A DNA stretch of 5,732 bases, from assembly GCA_902797565.1 (NCBI GenBank), contig CADBTO010000003.1, positions 1 to 5,732 on the forward strand, written 5' to 3'. The position numbers were made by a program, and so were the translations under genes. Position 1 is the first letter of the stretch, and each line of letters starts with the position of its first letter. Positions 1 through 5,732 of the stretch are shown one piece after another. The notes under the pieces were generated by a model that was given only the letters and a program-made list of their open reading frames with translations, searched no databases and was not told where the DNA came from. This stretch comes from an uncultured Lachnospiraceae bacterium (lineage in GTDB: Bacteria > Bacillota > Clostridia > Lachnospirales > Lachnospiraceae).

Positions 1-25
1 CGCCGAGCCGCCGACTCGCACAGCT

Positions 26-472
26 TTAACCTTCTTCCATTTCTGCCGCCGCACGGATGGTCTCTTCCATCGCCACTGCTGCTTCTTCCCGGACGGCTTT
101 CTCGTCTGTGCTGCGGTTTTTTGCCTTTCTCTTTGCAGTAAACTGGTCGACAAAGTCCGGAACCATATCCAGCAGCTTGTCTATGCCGGTATGGCTGGCG
201 ATATTGATAAGGCGGGTGGTTCCGTCGTGGATGACCAGGACAGAGCTGGGGGAAATCTTTCCGCCCATTCCTCCTGCTTTGATTCCGCCTTTTTCTTTGG
301 ACGAATTTCCAACACCCATACCAAATGAAACTTTGACCAGGGGGATGATTGTCGTATCGCCATAGGTGATTGCTTCACCTACGACAGTTTTTGTATTTAC
401 AAAGCCGTCCAGGCCATTCATCATTGCAGCTACTGATGATTCAAATGCACCGTTTCCGTTGCCACTTGCCAT
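26..472 (-). CDS. ytfJ: GerW/YtfJ family sporulation protein
   Basis: This 148-residue protein matches the GerW (YtfJ) family in length (about 150 residues) and layout. A Gly/Asn-rich start (1-8) leads into a helical segment (9-25). The family core follows: VVGEAITYGDTTIIPLVKVS (30-49), the FGMGVG turn (50-55), a glycine-rich stretch (62-71), and ISPSSVLVI then TTRLINI (73-91). A charged helical tail, rich in Lys early and in Glu/Ala later, fills 112-148. There is no signal peptide or membrane segment. In Bacillus subtilis the family member is a forespore-made protein needed for normal germination; its biochemical role is not settled. The ATG at 472 is well supported by an AAGGAGGT site ten bases upstream. 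It is the last gene of the leftward cluster and lies 94 bases after the DUF2953 gene, a pairing common in Clostridia as far as I recall. The family call is confident; a germination role here is inferred. Confidence 0.93.
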   Translation of the reverse strand: MASGNGNGAFESSVAAMMNGLDGFVNTKTVVGEAITYGDTTIIPLVKVSFGMGVGNSSKEKGGIKAGGMGGKISPSSVLVIHDGTTRLINIASHTGIDKLLDMVPDFVDQFTAKRKAKNRSTDEKAVREEAAVAMEETIRAAAEMEEG

Positions 473-481
473 GGTTATGTT

Positions 482-489
482 ACCTCCTT
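482..489 (-). promoter_or_regulatory. Strong ribosome binding site of the gerW gene
   Basis: AAGGAGGT on the minus strand is a near-perfect match to the anti-Shine-Dalgarno sequence and sits nine to ten bases before the ATG at 472. It fixes that start and suggests that gerW is translated independently rather than by coupling to the gene upstream. Confidence 0.85.
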
Positions 490-498
490 GTTTCTTCT

Positions 499-576
499 AT
501 CAAAATGCAAAATTTGTTCTTCTACGTATATTCATTCATCAAAATGCAAAGTTTCTTCTTCTGCGTTTATTCGTTC
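499..576. repeat. Imperfect 39-bp tandem direct repeat before gerW
   Basis: Two head-to-tail 39-bp units, 499-537 and 538-576, agree at 34 of 39 positions by direct reading; the differences are all single substitutions and there are no gaps. The first 13 bases of each unit (ATCAAAATGCAAA on the plus strand) are identical up to that point. The unit at 538-576 contains the stop codon and last codons of the DUF2953 gene, so the duplication runs from coding into noncoding sequence. Just past the repeat, the minus strand reads AGAAGAAAC before the gerW ribosome binding site, resembling part of the unit and possibly the remnant of a third copy. Replication slippage is the simplest origin. Whether it affects gerW expression cannot be told. 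Confidence 0.85.
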
Positions 577-1778
577 CCTGATTTTTTCCCCCGCATGGTT
601 CGCAGCAGCCTGCGAATGTCTTTGTCAAAGTAAATCCGCAGGAGCAGCCGGGTAATCCATGAAAGCCGCAAAAAGCCTGCAAGCGAGAGGCTGCCCCGGT
701 AATAGGGCTCTTCGCTTTCAAAATCGCCTTCCAGCCGGTTTCGTTTGTCATACATTGCGGGAAGCAGCACCAGTCCGGCGAGGACTTCTCCGGTCAGATC
801 CGGTGCCCCGGCAGAAAAATCCGCGTCAAACGCCATGCGTCTGGGAGCGAGCCGCTTAAAGAACAGAAACAGTTCGTGGATCAGGAGCGAAATGCCGCGC
901 TGGATATGCTCGTCCTGAAGCGTGGCCATCAGCCCTTGTTTCGTGTGTCCATTGCCGTCTGCCGGCTTTTTGGACTTTCCGGAGCTGCTGCCGCCTGCCT
1001 TCTGCTTTTTTTGCTTTCCGGAGCCGCTGCCATTCTGCTTTTTCTGCTTTCCGGAGCCGCTGCCGTTCTGCTTTTTCTGCTTTCCGGAGCCGCTTCCATT
1101 TTGCTTTTTCTGCTTTCTGGAGTCGCTGCCGCTCTGCTTTTTCTGTTTGCTGCCGCCCGCTTTTTTCTTCTGTTTGTCGGAAGCGCCACCGGAGCCGCTG
1201 TGGTCCTGTTTCATCTGCTTGCGGGCAGTGCCGCCAGCGGTGCTTTCCAGCACGCCGGAACTGCTGCTGTCCCGCTTTTCCGGCTTGCTGCTGCCGTCGC
1301 CGGTGGTTTTCTTCAGCTTGTCGGAGCCATTGTCGCCAGAGGGCTTCTTCTCCTGTTTGCCGGAGTGGCTGCGGCCAGAGGTTTTCTCCGGTTTTTCGAA
1401 GCCGTTTTCTGCGCGATCTTCCGCTGCCGCATCTGAAACATCCGGCGTGTCTGCATTGTCTTTGGCAGGAGCCGCTGCCGGGGATTCTTCTTTCGCTTCG
1501 CCCAGAAGACTCTCCGAAAGGGAATAGAATCCAAACGCTTTAAGAGCATAGCTTCCACCCTTCGACATGTCATAATCCAGGACAAATCGAATCCAACGCA
1601 GCGGATCTCCCATATGGATGTGTATGGTTTTTTCTGTTTCATGCCACTGTACTTCTGCCAGATAGGATGCTTTTCCGAAAAAAATATACAGCAGAGTCAG
1701 GAGCAGCAGGCATAGAAGAACCAGCAGGACCAGCAGGACGGTTTTGAGTATGGTGAGGAAGATACCGATGATCGTCAT
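567..1778 (-). CDS. DUF2953 membrane protein with a long Lys/Gly/Ser repeat linker
   Basis: This 403-residue protein is recognised as DUF2953 by its two ends. The N-terminus has one long hydrophobic segment (3-34) and then a beta-rich stretch (39-88, including IHIHMGDPLRWIRFVLDYD). The C-terminal part (284-403) has an amphipathic region, DFSAGAPDLTGEVLAG (320-335), and a hydrophobic/basic end (IYFDKDIRRLLRTMR); the x-G/A-x-PDLTG pattern is typical of the family. Between them, about 94-282 is a low-complexity hydrophilic linker of acidic, then Lys/Gln/Gly/Ser-rich sequence, including five KQKKQ motifs spaced exactly 11 residues apart (211-259). From memory, DUF2953 proteins are usually 200-250 residues, so the linker accounts for most of the extra length. 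The function is unknown; the gene commonly sits beside gerW/ytfJ. The ATG at 1778 overlaps the previous gene's stop (ATGA) and has a GGAGG site ten bases upstream, so coupling is likely. The family call is good; the role is not known. Confidence 0.82.
   Translation of the reverse strand: MTIIGIFLTILKTVLLVLLVLLCLLLLTLLYIFFGKASYLAEVQWHETEKTIHIHMGDPLRWIRFVLDYDMSKGGSYALKAFGFYSLSESLLGEAKEESPAAAPAKDNADTPDVSDAAAEDRAENGFEKPEKTSGRSHSGKQEKKPSGDNGSDKLKKTTGDGSSKPEKRDSSSSGVLESTAGGTARKQMKQDHSGSGGASDKQKKKAGGSKQKKQSGSDSRKQKKQNGSGSGKQKKQNGSGSGKQKKQNGSGSGKQKKQKAGGSSSGKSKKPADGNGHTKQGLMATLQDEHIQRGISLLIHELFLFFKRLAPRRMAFDADFSAGAPDLTGEVLAGLVLLPAMYDKRNRLEGDFESEEPYYRGSLSLAGFLRLSWITRLLLRIYFDKDIRRLLRTMRGKKSGNE
1002..1148 (-). 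repeat. 33-bp tandem repeats coding for KQKKQ-(N/S)GSGSG units
   Basis: Within the DUF2953 gene, a 33-bp unit recurs in register about four and a half times, encoding KQKKQ at residues 211, 222, 233, 244 and 255 with Gly/Ser-rich spacers between. The three central spacers are NGSGSG; the first is SGSDSR, which suggests an older, diverged edge copy. A further related KQKKK lies at 202-206, off register. The central copies differ by only a few synonymous bases, pointing to recent expansion by slippage or unequal exchange. Confidence 0.88.
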
Positions 1779-2176
1779 AGCACAAGATCCTCCAGACGTA
1801 CATAGCGCGCTTGGTTGAAATAGCTCCGCAGCGCTCCGGCTTTGTCCATATGCTCCAAAAAAATCTGCTCCAGCAGACGCAGGGTCTTCCGATATCCCCT
1901 GGCAATCCCTATGACATAGGTTTTCTCACGGAAAGACAGCGGGAGAAGCTGCCTGGTGTCTGCATGGTATATTTCCAGAACATCGACTGGCCCCGCGGGA
2001 AGTACCAGCAGGAACGTCCGTGATCCGGGGTGGCCGCCGTGTTCGATCAGGGAAAGATCTTGTATGGAAAAATGCTTTCCTGCCATATAGAGCTTCTCAT
2101 AATAAAAAAAATTCTGGCATAAATTCTTGTTTTTCTTGTCTATAGAAGCATCTTTTTTTTGTATCTGATTTTTCAT
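1775..2176 (-). CDS. Hypothetical protein coupled to the PBP and DUF2953 genes
   Basis: I do not recognise this protein. From the ATG at 2176 it has 133 residues. The last 103 residues (from the ATG at 2086, MAGKHFSIQDLS) look like a compact soluble domain: a beta-rich first half (TFLLVLPAGPVDVLEIYHA), then a basic helical half (GYRKTLRLLEQIFLEHMDKA) and the ending ARYVRLEDLVL. There is no signal peptide, membrane helix or cysteine motif. The first 30 residues are Lys/Asn/Gln-rich and come from DNA much richer in A/T than the rest. The start is uncertain: TTG at 2224 would overlap the PBP end, ATG at 2191 lacks a good site, ATG at 2176 has GGATGG eleven bases away, and ATG at 2086 has only GAGAAG. 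The TGA overlaps the DUF2953 ATG. Its place in a wall/sporulation cluster suggests a related job, but this is inference. It is probably real because the frame stays open and the spacing to both neighbours is operon-like. Confidence 0.72.
   Translation of the reverse strand: MKNQIQKKDASIDKKNKNLCQNFFYYEKLYMAGKHFSIQDLSLIEHGGHPGSRTFLLVLPAGPVDVLEIYHADTRQLLPLSFREKTYVIGIARGYRKTLRLLEQIFLEHMDKAGALRSYFNQARYVRLEDLVL
1787..1794 (-). promoter_or_regulatory. Ribosome binding site of the DUF2953 gene, inside the previous gene
   Basis: TGGAGGAT lies on the minus strand ten bases before the ATG at 1778 and inside the last codons of the preceding gene. Together with the ATGA stop/start overlap it supports this start and indicates translational coupling. 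Confidence 0.75.
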
Positions 2177-2204
2177 AAAGAGATTGTCCATCCAAAAGTG
2201 CCTG

Positions 2205-3728
2205 TCAACCCAGGTAATTGTCAAACAGTTTCCCGGCTAGGGGAAGCGCATAGCTGCTTCCCGCACCAGCACCTTCCATTATAACAGCAACTGCGATCTT
2301 TTTTCCATTTTTTTCTGCAAATCCTACAAACCAGGAATGTGCCTTGTTCTTGTCAGAAGAATACTCAGCGGTGCCGGTTTTCCCGAAAGCTTTGTAGGAT
2401 TTCCCGGCCAGAGCGCGTCCTGTTCCGTTTTCAATAACGGCCCGCATATACTGGCGTAATTTTTTTGCCTCTTTTTTTGAGATCAGTTTCCCATATGCTT
2501 CCGGTGTGGTAGAACGAACCAGGTCTCCCGTGTCATTTTCGATATGGTCAATATCGTATGGGGACATGAGTACACCCATATTCGAGATGCTTGCAGCGAT
2601 CATTGCCATATGCAGGGGTGTCACAAGTGTATCACCCTGTCCGATCGCAGTCTGCATAACCAGTGGATCCGATGCGTTCTTTTTCAAACGGAAACGGCTC
2701 TGTTTGGTGTTCATCAGCGCTGTTGGCAGCGGCGTGTCAAAGAGGAAGTCTTTGCAGCAGCTTGCCAGCCCGCCCTTTTTCAGGGAGAGTCCGGTTTTGG
2801 CAAAAGCCGTGTTGCAGGAATTTGCAAAGGCCTGCTTGAAGGACTGGCTGCCGTGGACTGAGCCATGGAAGCAGTGGATCTCGTAACCGCCGCTTTCATA
2901 TACGCCGTCGCATTTGAAGCTGTCGTCATCGGTGCCTCCTTCCCGGAGGTATTCGCGTGCGGTCAGAATCTTAAATGTAGAACCAGGGGGATAGAGTCCC
3001 TGGGTGACACGGTTGAGCAGCCTGGAATGATCATTATCCGACACCAGGCTGTTCCAGTCGGCAGCAACGGTATTCGGGTCATAGTCCGGTTTGGAAACCA
3101 GGCAGAGCAGTTTTCCCGTATCTGGTTCTATGGCAACAACGGCACCCTGATAGGAACCTAATCCATCATAAGCGCATTTTTGAAGTTCAGCGTTATAGGT
3201 TGCTATAACACTATCGCCCTGGGTCTTTTCACCGGCAAGGTCTTTTCGAATTCGATCCACAATGAACGAATGGCTGCGGAGCAGATGGAAATTAGCTTCC
3301 AGCTCCAGGCCGGACAGGCCATTGACGGAGTAGCCGATCGCATGGGCGAAAACCCGGCCATAGGGATACGTCCTGGTTTCTGTATGCCCGTCCTGAGATT
3401 CGGATGAAGAGGCAAGGACTTTCCCGTCTGAGGAAAGGATGCTGCCACGTTTGGTATGCTCCGAAAGCTTGGAAATTCGGGAGTTGGACGGGTGGTTGAT
3501 AAAAGATTCACTCCGAAATGTGAGAAAATACGAAAAATATCCTGCCAGAAATAAGAATACGGCGAAAAAAACGTAGGTGATGACGACAAATTCTGTATTC
3601 GTCCGTTTGCCTGGCATCTGCTGCCTCTTCGATGAAGAAGCGGCGGGCATCGGGATATCTCCGTTGAAATCCATGACCTGCAGGTCGCGTGGATTTGTAT
3701 TTTGCTGCATTTGTGTTTTTCTTCTCAT
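2205..3728 (-). CDS. Class B penicillin-binding protein (peptidoglycan DD-transpeptidase, PbpA/FtsI-like)
   Basis: This 507-residue membrane-anchored transpeptidase cross-links peptidoglycan on the outer face of the membrane. Residues 1-45 form a cytoplasmic tail and 47-70 the single transmembrane anchor. The dimerisation/pedestal domain begins with RGSILSSDGKVLA (94-106), the family's RGxIxxxxGxxLA signature. The transpeptidase domain has all three active-site motifs: STFK with the acylated Ser250 and Lys253, SCN (304-306), and KTGTAEY starting at Lys450. The length and the absence of PASTA repeats fit the PbpA-like group that is commonly paired with a SEDS glycosyltransferase; that partner lies 35 bases upstream. 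The ATG at 3728 is the first possible start after an in-frame stop, with GAGGAGG only three bases away. It could serve division, elongation or spore cortex; the sequence does not decide which. Nothing suggests loss of activity. Confidence 0.95.
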   Translation of the reverse strand: MRRKTQMQQNTNPRDLQVMDFNGDIPMPAASSSKRQQMPGKRTNTEFVVITYVFFAVFLFLAGYFSYFLTFRSESFINHPSNSRISKLSEHTKRGSILSSDGKVLASSSESQDGHTETRTYPYGRVFAHAIGYSVNGLSGLELEANFHLLRSHSFIVDRIRKDLAGEKTQGDSVIATYNAELQKCAYDGLGSYQGAVVAIEPDTGKLLCLVSKPDYDPNTVAADWNSLVSDNDHSRLLNRVTQGLYPPGSTFKILTAREYLREGGTDDDSFKCDGVYESGGYEIHCFHGSVHGSQSFKQAFANSCNTAFAKTGLSLKKGGLASCCKDFLFDTPLPTALMNTKQSRFRLKKNASDPLVMQTAIGQGDTLVTPLHMAMIAASISNMGVLMSPYDIDHIENDTGDLVRSTTPEAYGKLISKKEAKKLRQYMRAVIENGTGRALAGKSYKAFGKTGTAEYSSDKNKAHSWFVGFAEKNGKKIAVAVIMEGAGAGSSYALPLAGKLFDNYLG

Positions 3729-3731
3729 AAG

Positions 3732-3738
3732 CCTCCTC
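3732..3738 (-). promoter_or_regulatory. Ribosome binding site of the PBP gene with unusually short spacing
   Basis: GAGGAGG on the minus strand ends three bases before the ATG at 3728. An in-frame TAA at 3744-3746 excludes any earlier start, and the next ATG (3710) would be 21 bases away. If only the upstream GAGG half pairs with the ribosome, the spacing becomes a normal six bases. Confidence 0.6.
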
Positions 3739-3763
3739 GTACGTTAGAAACTGCCCGCTCCCT

Positions 3764-5098
3764 TCAGACGGGGGCCTGCCGCCTTCCCGGAATCCCTTCA
3801 TCGGTGCGTTTGAGATACAGCCCCTGGATGATTGCAAAAATAATCATCGTGGAGAGGATCGAACTGCCGCCATAACTGATCAAAGGCAGTGTCACGCCTG
3901 TAGAGGGGATGAATTTGGTGACGCCTCCGAGTGTCGTCAGGCACTGTACCGCATAAAGGCATCCCAGACCGAGTGCGATCAGTTTATAGAACGGATCCCG
4001 GATTTGCATCGCAATATTGAACATCATCAGGAAGCAGCTGATAATGATAAAGATGATGCACAGTGCAGTCAATCCACCCATCTCTTCGGAAATCGCTGAA
4101 AAAACGAAATCTGTGGTTACAACGGGGATTTTTTCCGGCATACCTTCATATAATCCGCTTCCAAACCAGCCGCCTGTCCCGATTGCGAAGAGGGACTGGG
4201 AGACCTGGTATCCTTCGTTGTTGACATAGGAAAGTGGGTCACTCCAGGCCAGGACACGAACCCGTACATGGGAAAACAGGAAGTATCCGGCGACACAGGC
4301 CAGTGCACCGATCCCCCCGCCCAGTAGCAGATAGACGGGTTTTTGGCTTGCCACATAGACCATCACGACAAAGGTAATGTAGTAGATCATTGCTGCACCT
4401 AAATCCTTGCATGCGGCAAGGATTCCAACGTGGATGGCGGCAATGACAGCGGTGGTCAAAATCTGCTTGAATTCTGTGGATTGATAAAGCATTGCTGCAA
4501 CAAAAAAAACAAACAGAATTTTAATAAATTCTGAGGGCTGTAGTTTGAATGATCCGACTGAAATGGAAAGCTTTGCCCCATATTCCGGGGTAGAAAAAAC
4601 GAAAACCATAAGCAGCCCGACAATCCCAACTGCCGCATAGAGCCAGGACAGCTTGTTCCATAAATGGAGTTTTTCGATCATCAGCGGGATCAGGCAGGAC
4701 AGAAGCAGTGCGGCAGTGGCAAGTGCCAGCTGCCGGATTGCTGTATCCGGCTTCAGCCGGCTGAGGATGATGAAACCGATGCAAAGCAGCATACACATAT
4801 TGTTCACCAGGGATTTGCTGGCATTCTGGTATAATCGTTTATAGATCAGCATGCAGATCAGGAAAAAGACCACTTCTGCCGCAAAGAAGACCAGGGTCTT
4901 CTTCTGCGGATCGTTCAGAAAGATTACGAAATCCGCGTTGATCAAAAAGAAAAACATCAGGGTGGTCTGTTTGTGGAAGTACCAGTCTGCAGTACTGCCG
5001 CTTACTTTTTTCCCAAGCGCTGCAAAACAGTCATAGGTATAGACAGCGATCAGGATCAGCATTGTAAAACGTGAAATGGTCGTGATAATGTGTACCAC
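3764..5098 (-). CDS. SEDS-family peptidoglycan glycosyltransferase (FtsW/RodA/SpoVE)
   Basis: This 444-residue polytopic membrane protein polymerises lipid II into glycan strands. The SEDS signatures are clear: LQPSEFIKI (186-194), KDLGAAMIYY (231-240), GYQVSQSLFAIGTGGWFGSGL (from 296), the TTDFVFSAISEEMG segment with Asp330 as the likely catalytic residue by comparison with RodA, and STGVTLPLISYGGSS (399-413). I count about 13 hydrophobic segments against the canonical ten; the extra ones are in the first 90 residues (about 7-27, 44-61, 68-88). FtsW, RodA and SpoVE cannot be separated by eye, so no symbol is given. The GTG start at 5098 shares its G with the U32 stop (TAGTG) and has AGAGGAG seven bases upstream, indicating coupled translation. 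The class B PBP immediately downstream is its expected partner. Confidence 0.94.
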   Translation of the reverse strand: MVHIITTISRFTMLILIAVYTYDCFAALGKKVSGSTADWYFHKQTTLMFFFLINADFVIFLNDPQKKTLVFFAAEVVFFLICMLIYKRLYQNASKSLVNNMCMLLCIGFIILSRLKPDTAIRQLALATAALLLSCLIPLMIEKLHLWNKLSWLYAAVGIVGLLMVFVFSTPEYGAKLSISVGSFKLQPSEFIKILFVFFVAAMLYQSTEFKQILTTAVIAAIHVGILAACKDLGAAMIYYITFVVMVYVASQKPVYLLLGGGIGALACVAGYFLFSHVRVRVLAWSDPLSYVNNEGYQVSQSLFAIGTGGWFGSGLYEGMPEKIPVVTTDFVFSAISEEMGGLTALCIIFIIISCFLMMFNIAMQIRDPFYKLIALGLGCLYAVQCLTTLGGVTKFIPSTGVTLPLISYGGSSILSTMIIFAIIQGLYLKRTDEGIPGRRQAPV

Positions 5099-5732
5099 TA
5101 CTCTACTCCTCTATGAAAATGTCCCTTTGTGTAGGTGTCAAAGGGATTGGTCCGATTGGCACAGGCTTCCAGAACCATCGTTACCTCCTGTTCGGATTCA
5201 CTGGTAAAATCCAGCCGGAAACGGGAGAATCCTAATTTGAGAAGGTCATCCAGGTCTCCTGTCAGGACAGTCGGAAGGGAATTATAAATGATGTTGCAGC
5301 AATTTTTACAGTCCTGCATGACGGGGAATACGCTCCCGCGTTCATCCTGCAGGTATAGCGTGCTGTTTTTGCAGCCGGATAAAGCCTGGACATCATCATG
5401 GTTTCGCTTCGCGCGAGGCCTGCGCCTGCAGCCTGTGGAATTTTTCCGCAGACAGTTTGCCATGTACATCAGGGGCGTGCGTCCATAGATGGTAAAGAAG
5501 GAATCAGCGTTGTCCCGATGTGCAAGTTCCTTTTTGTTCAGCTCACAGGGAGCGGTCAGAAGCCCTGCGCCCAGGCTCCGGTATGCCTGTACCGATAAAT
5601 TAGAATAGCAGTACAGTCTGGGGCCAAGAATGATCCGGTTTTGAGGGGAACCAAGGTTTGCCCGCATCCGGGCGAAGCCGTTTTTCAAAAAGGAAAGCGC
5701 GTCAAACGAGTCAGCGTGGAAAAAAAGCGGCC
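5098..5732 (-). CDS. Peptidase U32 family protein, C-terminal part (5' end outside the window)
   Basis: About 210 residues of a U32-family protein are present. The frame stays open to the right edge, so the true start is beyond the window; the internal TTG at 5688 is not a credible start. Recognisable parts are LGPRLYCYSNLSVQAYRSLG, YGRTPLMYMANC, YLQDERGSVFPV, the cluster DCKNCCNIIYNSLP, RFRLDFTSE, and the terminal TKGHFHRGVE. Counting from the codon at 5688, Cys79, Cys87, Cys106 and Cys127 or Cys130 fit the four cysteines that bind an iron-sulfur cluster in characterised relatives (TrhP, RlhA, UbiU/UbiV). Those relatives hydroxylate tRNA, rRNA or quinone precursors; others are called collagenase-like peptidases. 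The substrate here cannot be assigned. A basic, Arg/Lys-rich loop (CRRRPRAKRN) separates the second and third Cys. The stop TAG overlaps the SEDS start. Confidence 0.9.
   Translation of the reverse strand, partial: PLFFHADSFDALSFLKNGFARMRANLGSPQNRIILGPRLYCYSNLSVQAYRSLGAGLLTAPCELNKKELAHRDNADSFFTIYGRTPLMYMANCLRKNSTGCRRRPRAKRNHDDVQALSGCKNSTLYLQDERGSVFPVMQDCKNCCNIIYNSLPTVLTGDLDDLLKLGFSRFRLDFTSESEQEVTMVLEACANRTNPFDTYTKGHFHRGVE
5106..5112 (-). promoter_or_regulatory. Ribosome binding site fixing the GTG start of the SEDS gene
   Basis: AGAGGAG on the minus strand lies inside the last codons of the U32 gene, seven bases before the GTG at 5098. This ideal spacing selects the GTG over later ATG codons such as the one at residue 13. 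Confidence 0.75.

Noticed and set aside
4..18. Small GC-rich hairpin just downstream of gerW (stem CGAGTC with GGCTCG, three-base loop, minus strand) as a terminator
   Set aside because: The stem is only six pairs with one wobble, and the window ends three bases later, so no T-run can be seen. It may be a terminator, but the evidence is cut off.
473..566. A promoter for gerW in the 94-base gap
   Set aside because: TATACG (minus strand) has no -35 box at proper distance, and a weak sporulation-sigma-like pair (GAATG and CAAATTT) has the wrong spacing and a poor -10. A forespore promoter is plausible from the family's known expression, but the sequence does not show one I can support.
876..1527. 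Two long overlapping plus-strand open frames (876-1436 and 922-1527) coding for repetitive hydrophobic proteins
   Set aside because: They are antisense to the repeat linker of the DUF2953 gene. Their leucine/alanine or phenylalanine/proline repeats are just the complement of its Lys/Gly/Ser codons, and the minus-strand frame has family similarity at both ends and a good ribosome binding site.
2180..2208. Perfect TTGACA hexamer on the minus strand (2208-2203) as a possible -35 box for the unknown gene
   Set aside because: At spacings of 16 to 18 bases the downstream hexamers (CAATCT, AATCTC, ATCTCT) match the TATAAT consensus at two positions at most, and the hexamer coincides with the PBP stop region, so it is probably chance.
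2506..3407. Several plus-strand open frames of 75-126 codons opposite the PBP gene
   Set aside because: They are shadows of a gene with complete active-site motifs, have no convincing ribosome binding sites, and their proteins show no recognisable domain.
5288..5598. Two overlapping plus-strand frames opposite the U32 gene
   Set aside because: The minus-strand frame carries clear U32 motifs throughout this stretch, and the plus-strand products are Arg/Cys-rich low-quality sequence typical of antisense reading.

Overview
The window looks like chromosomal DNA from a spore-forming member of the Clostridia, most likely a Lachnospiraceae-type gut Firmicute. This is inferred from four things: a GerW/YtfJ spore protein beside a DUF2953 protein, a SEDS/class B PBP pair, a clostridial-style U32 protein next to that pair, and strong AAGGAGG-type ribosome binding sites. 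No genus can be named from the sequence alone.

All six genes lie on the minus strand and read from right to left. In transcription order they are: the 3' part of a U32 family protein (cut by the right edge, ending at 5098); a SEDS-family (FtsW/RodA/SpoVE) glycosyltransferase (5098 to 3764); a class B penicillin-binding protein (3728 to 2205); a small unrecognised protein (about 2176 to 1775); a membrane-anchored DUF2953 protein with a long lysine-rich repeat linker (1778 to 567); and a GerW/YtfJ sporulation protein (472 to 26). Spacing is very tight. U32 and SEDS share one base (TAGTG), SEDS and PBP are 35 bases apart, the unknown gene begins at or just after the PBP stop, and the unknown gene and DUF2953 overlap as ATGA. 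This looks like one operon with translational coupling. The only larger gap is 94 bases before gerW, and it carries an imperfect 39-bp tandem duplication.

Functionally, the SEDS protein (glycan polymerase) and the class B PBP (transpeptidase) form the expected peptidoglycan synthase pair, used for division, elongation or spore cortex. The DUF2953 and GerW proteins tie the 3' end to sporulation. The U32 protein is related to enzymes known mainly for RNA hydroxylation or peptidase roles, and its link to the wall genes is positional only.

I found no RNA genes, mobile elements, CRISPR arrays or phage genes, and no convincing promoter or terminator. The least ordinary items are the repeat-expanded DUF2953 linker, the 39-bp duplication before gerW, and the unknown coupled gene with its AT-rich 5' end. 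I do not see evidence for a wholly new system.
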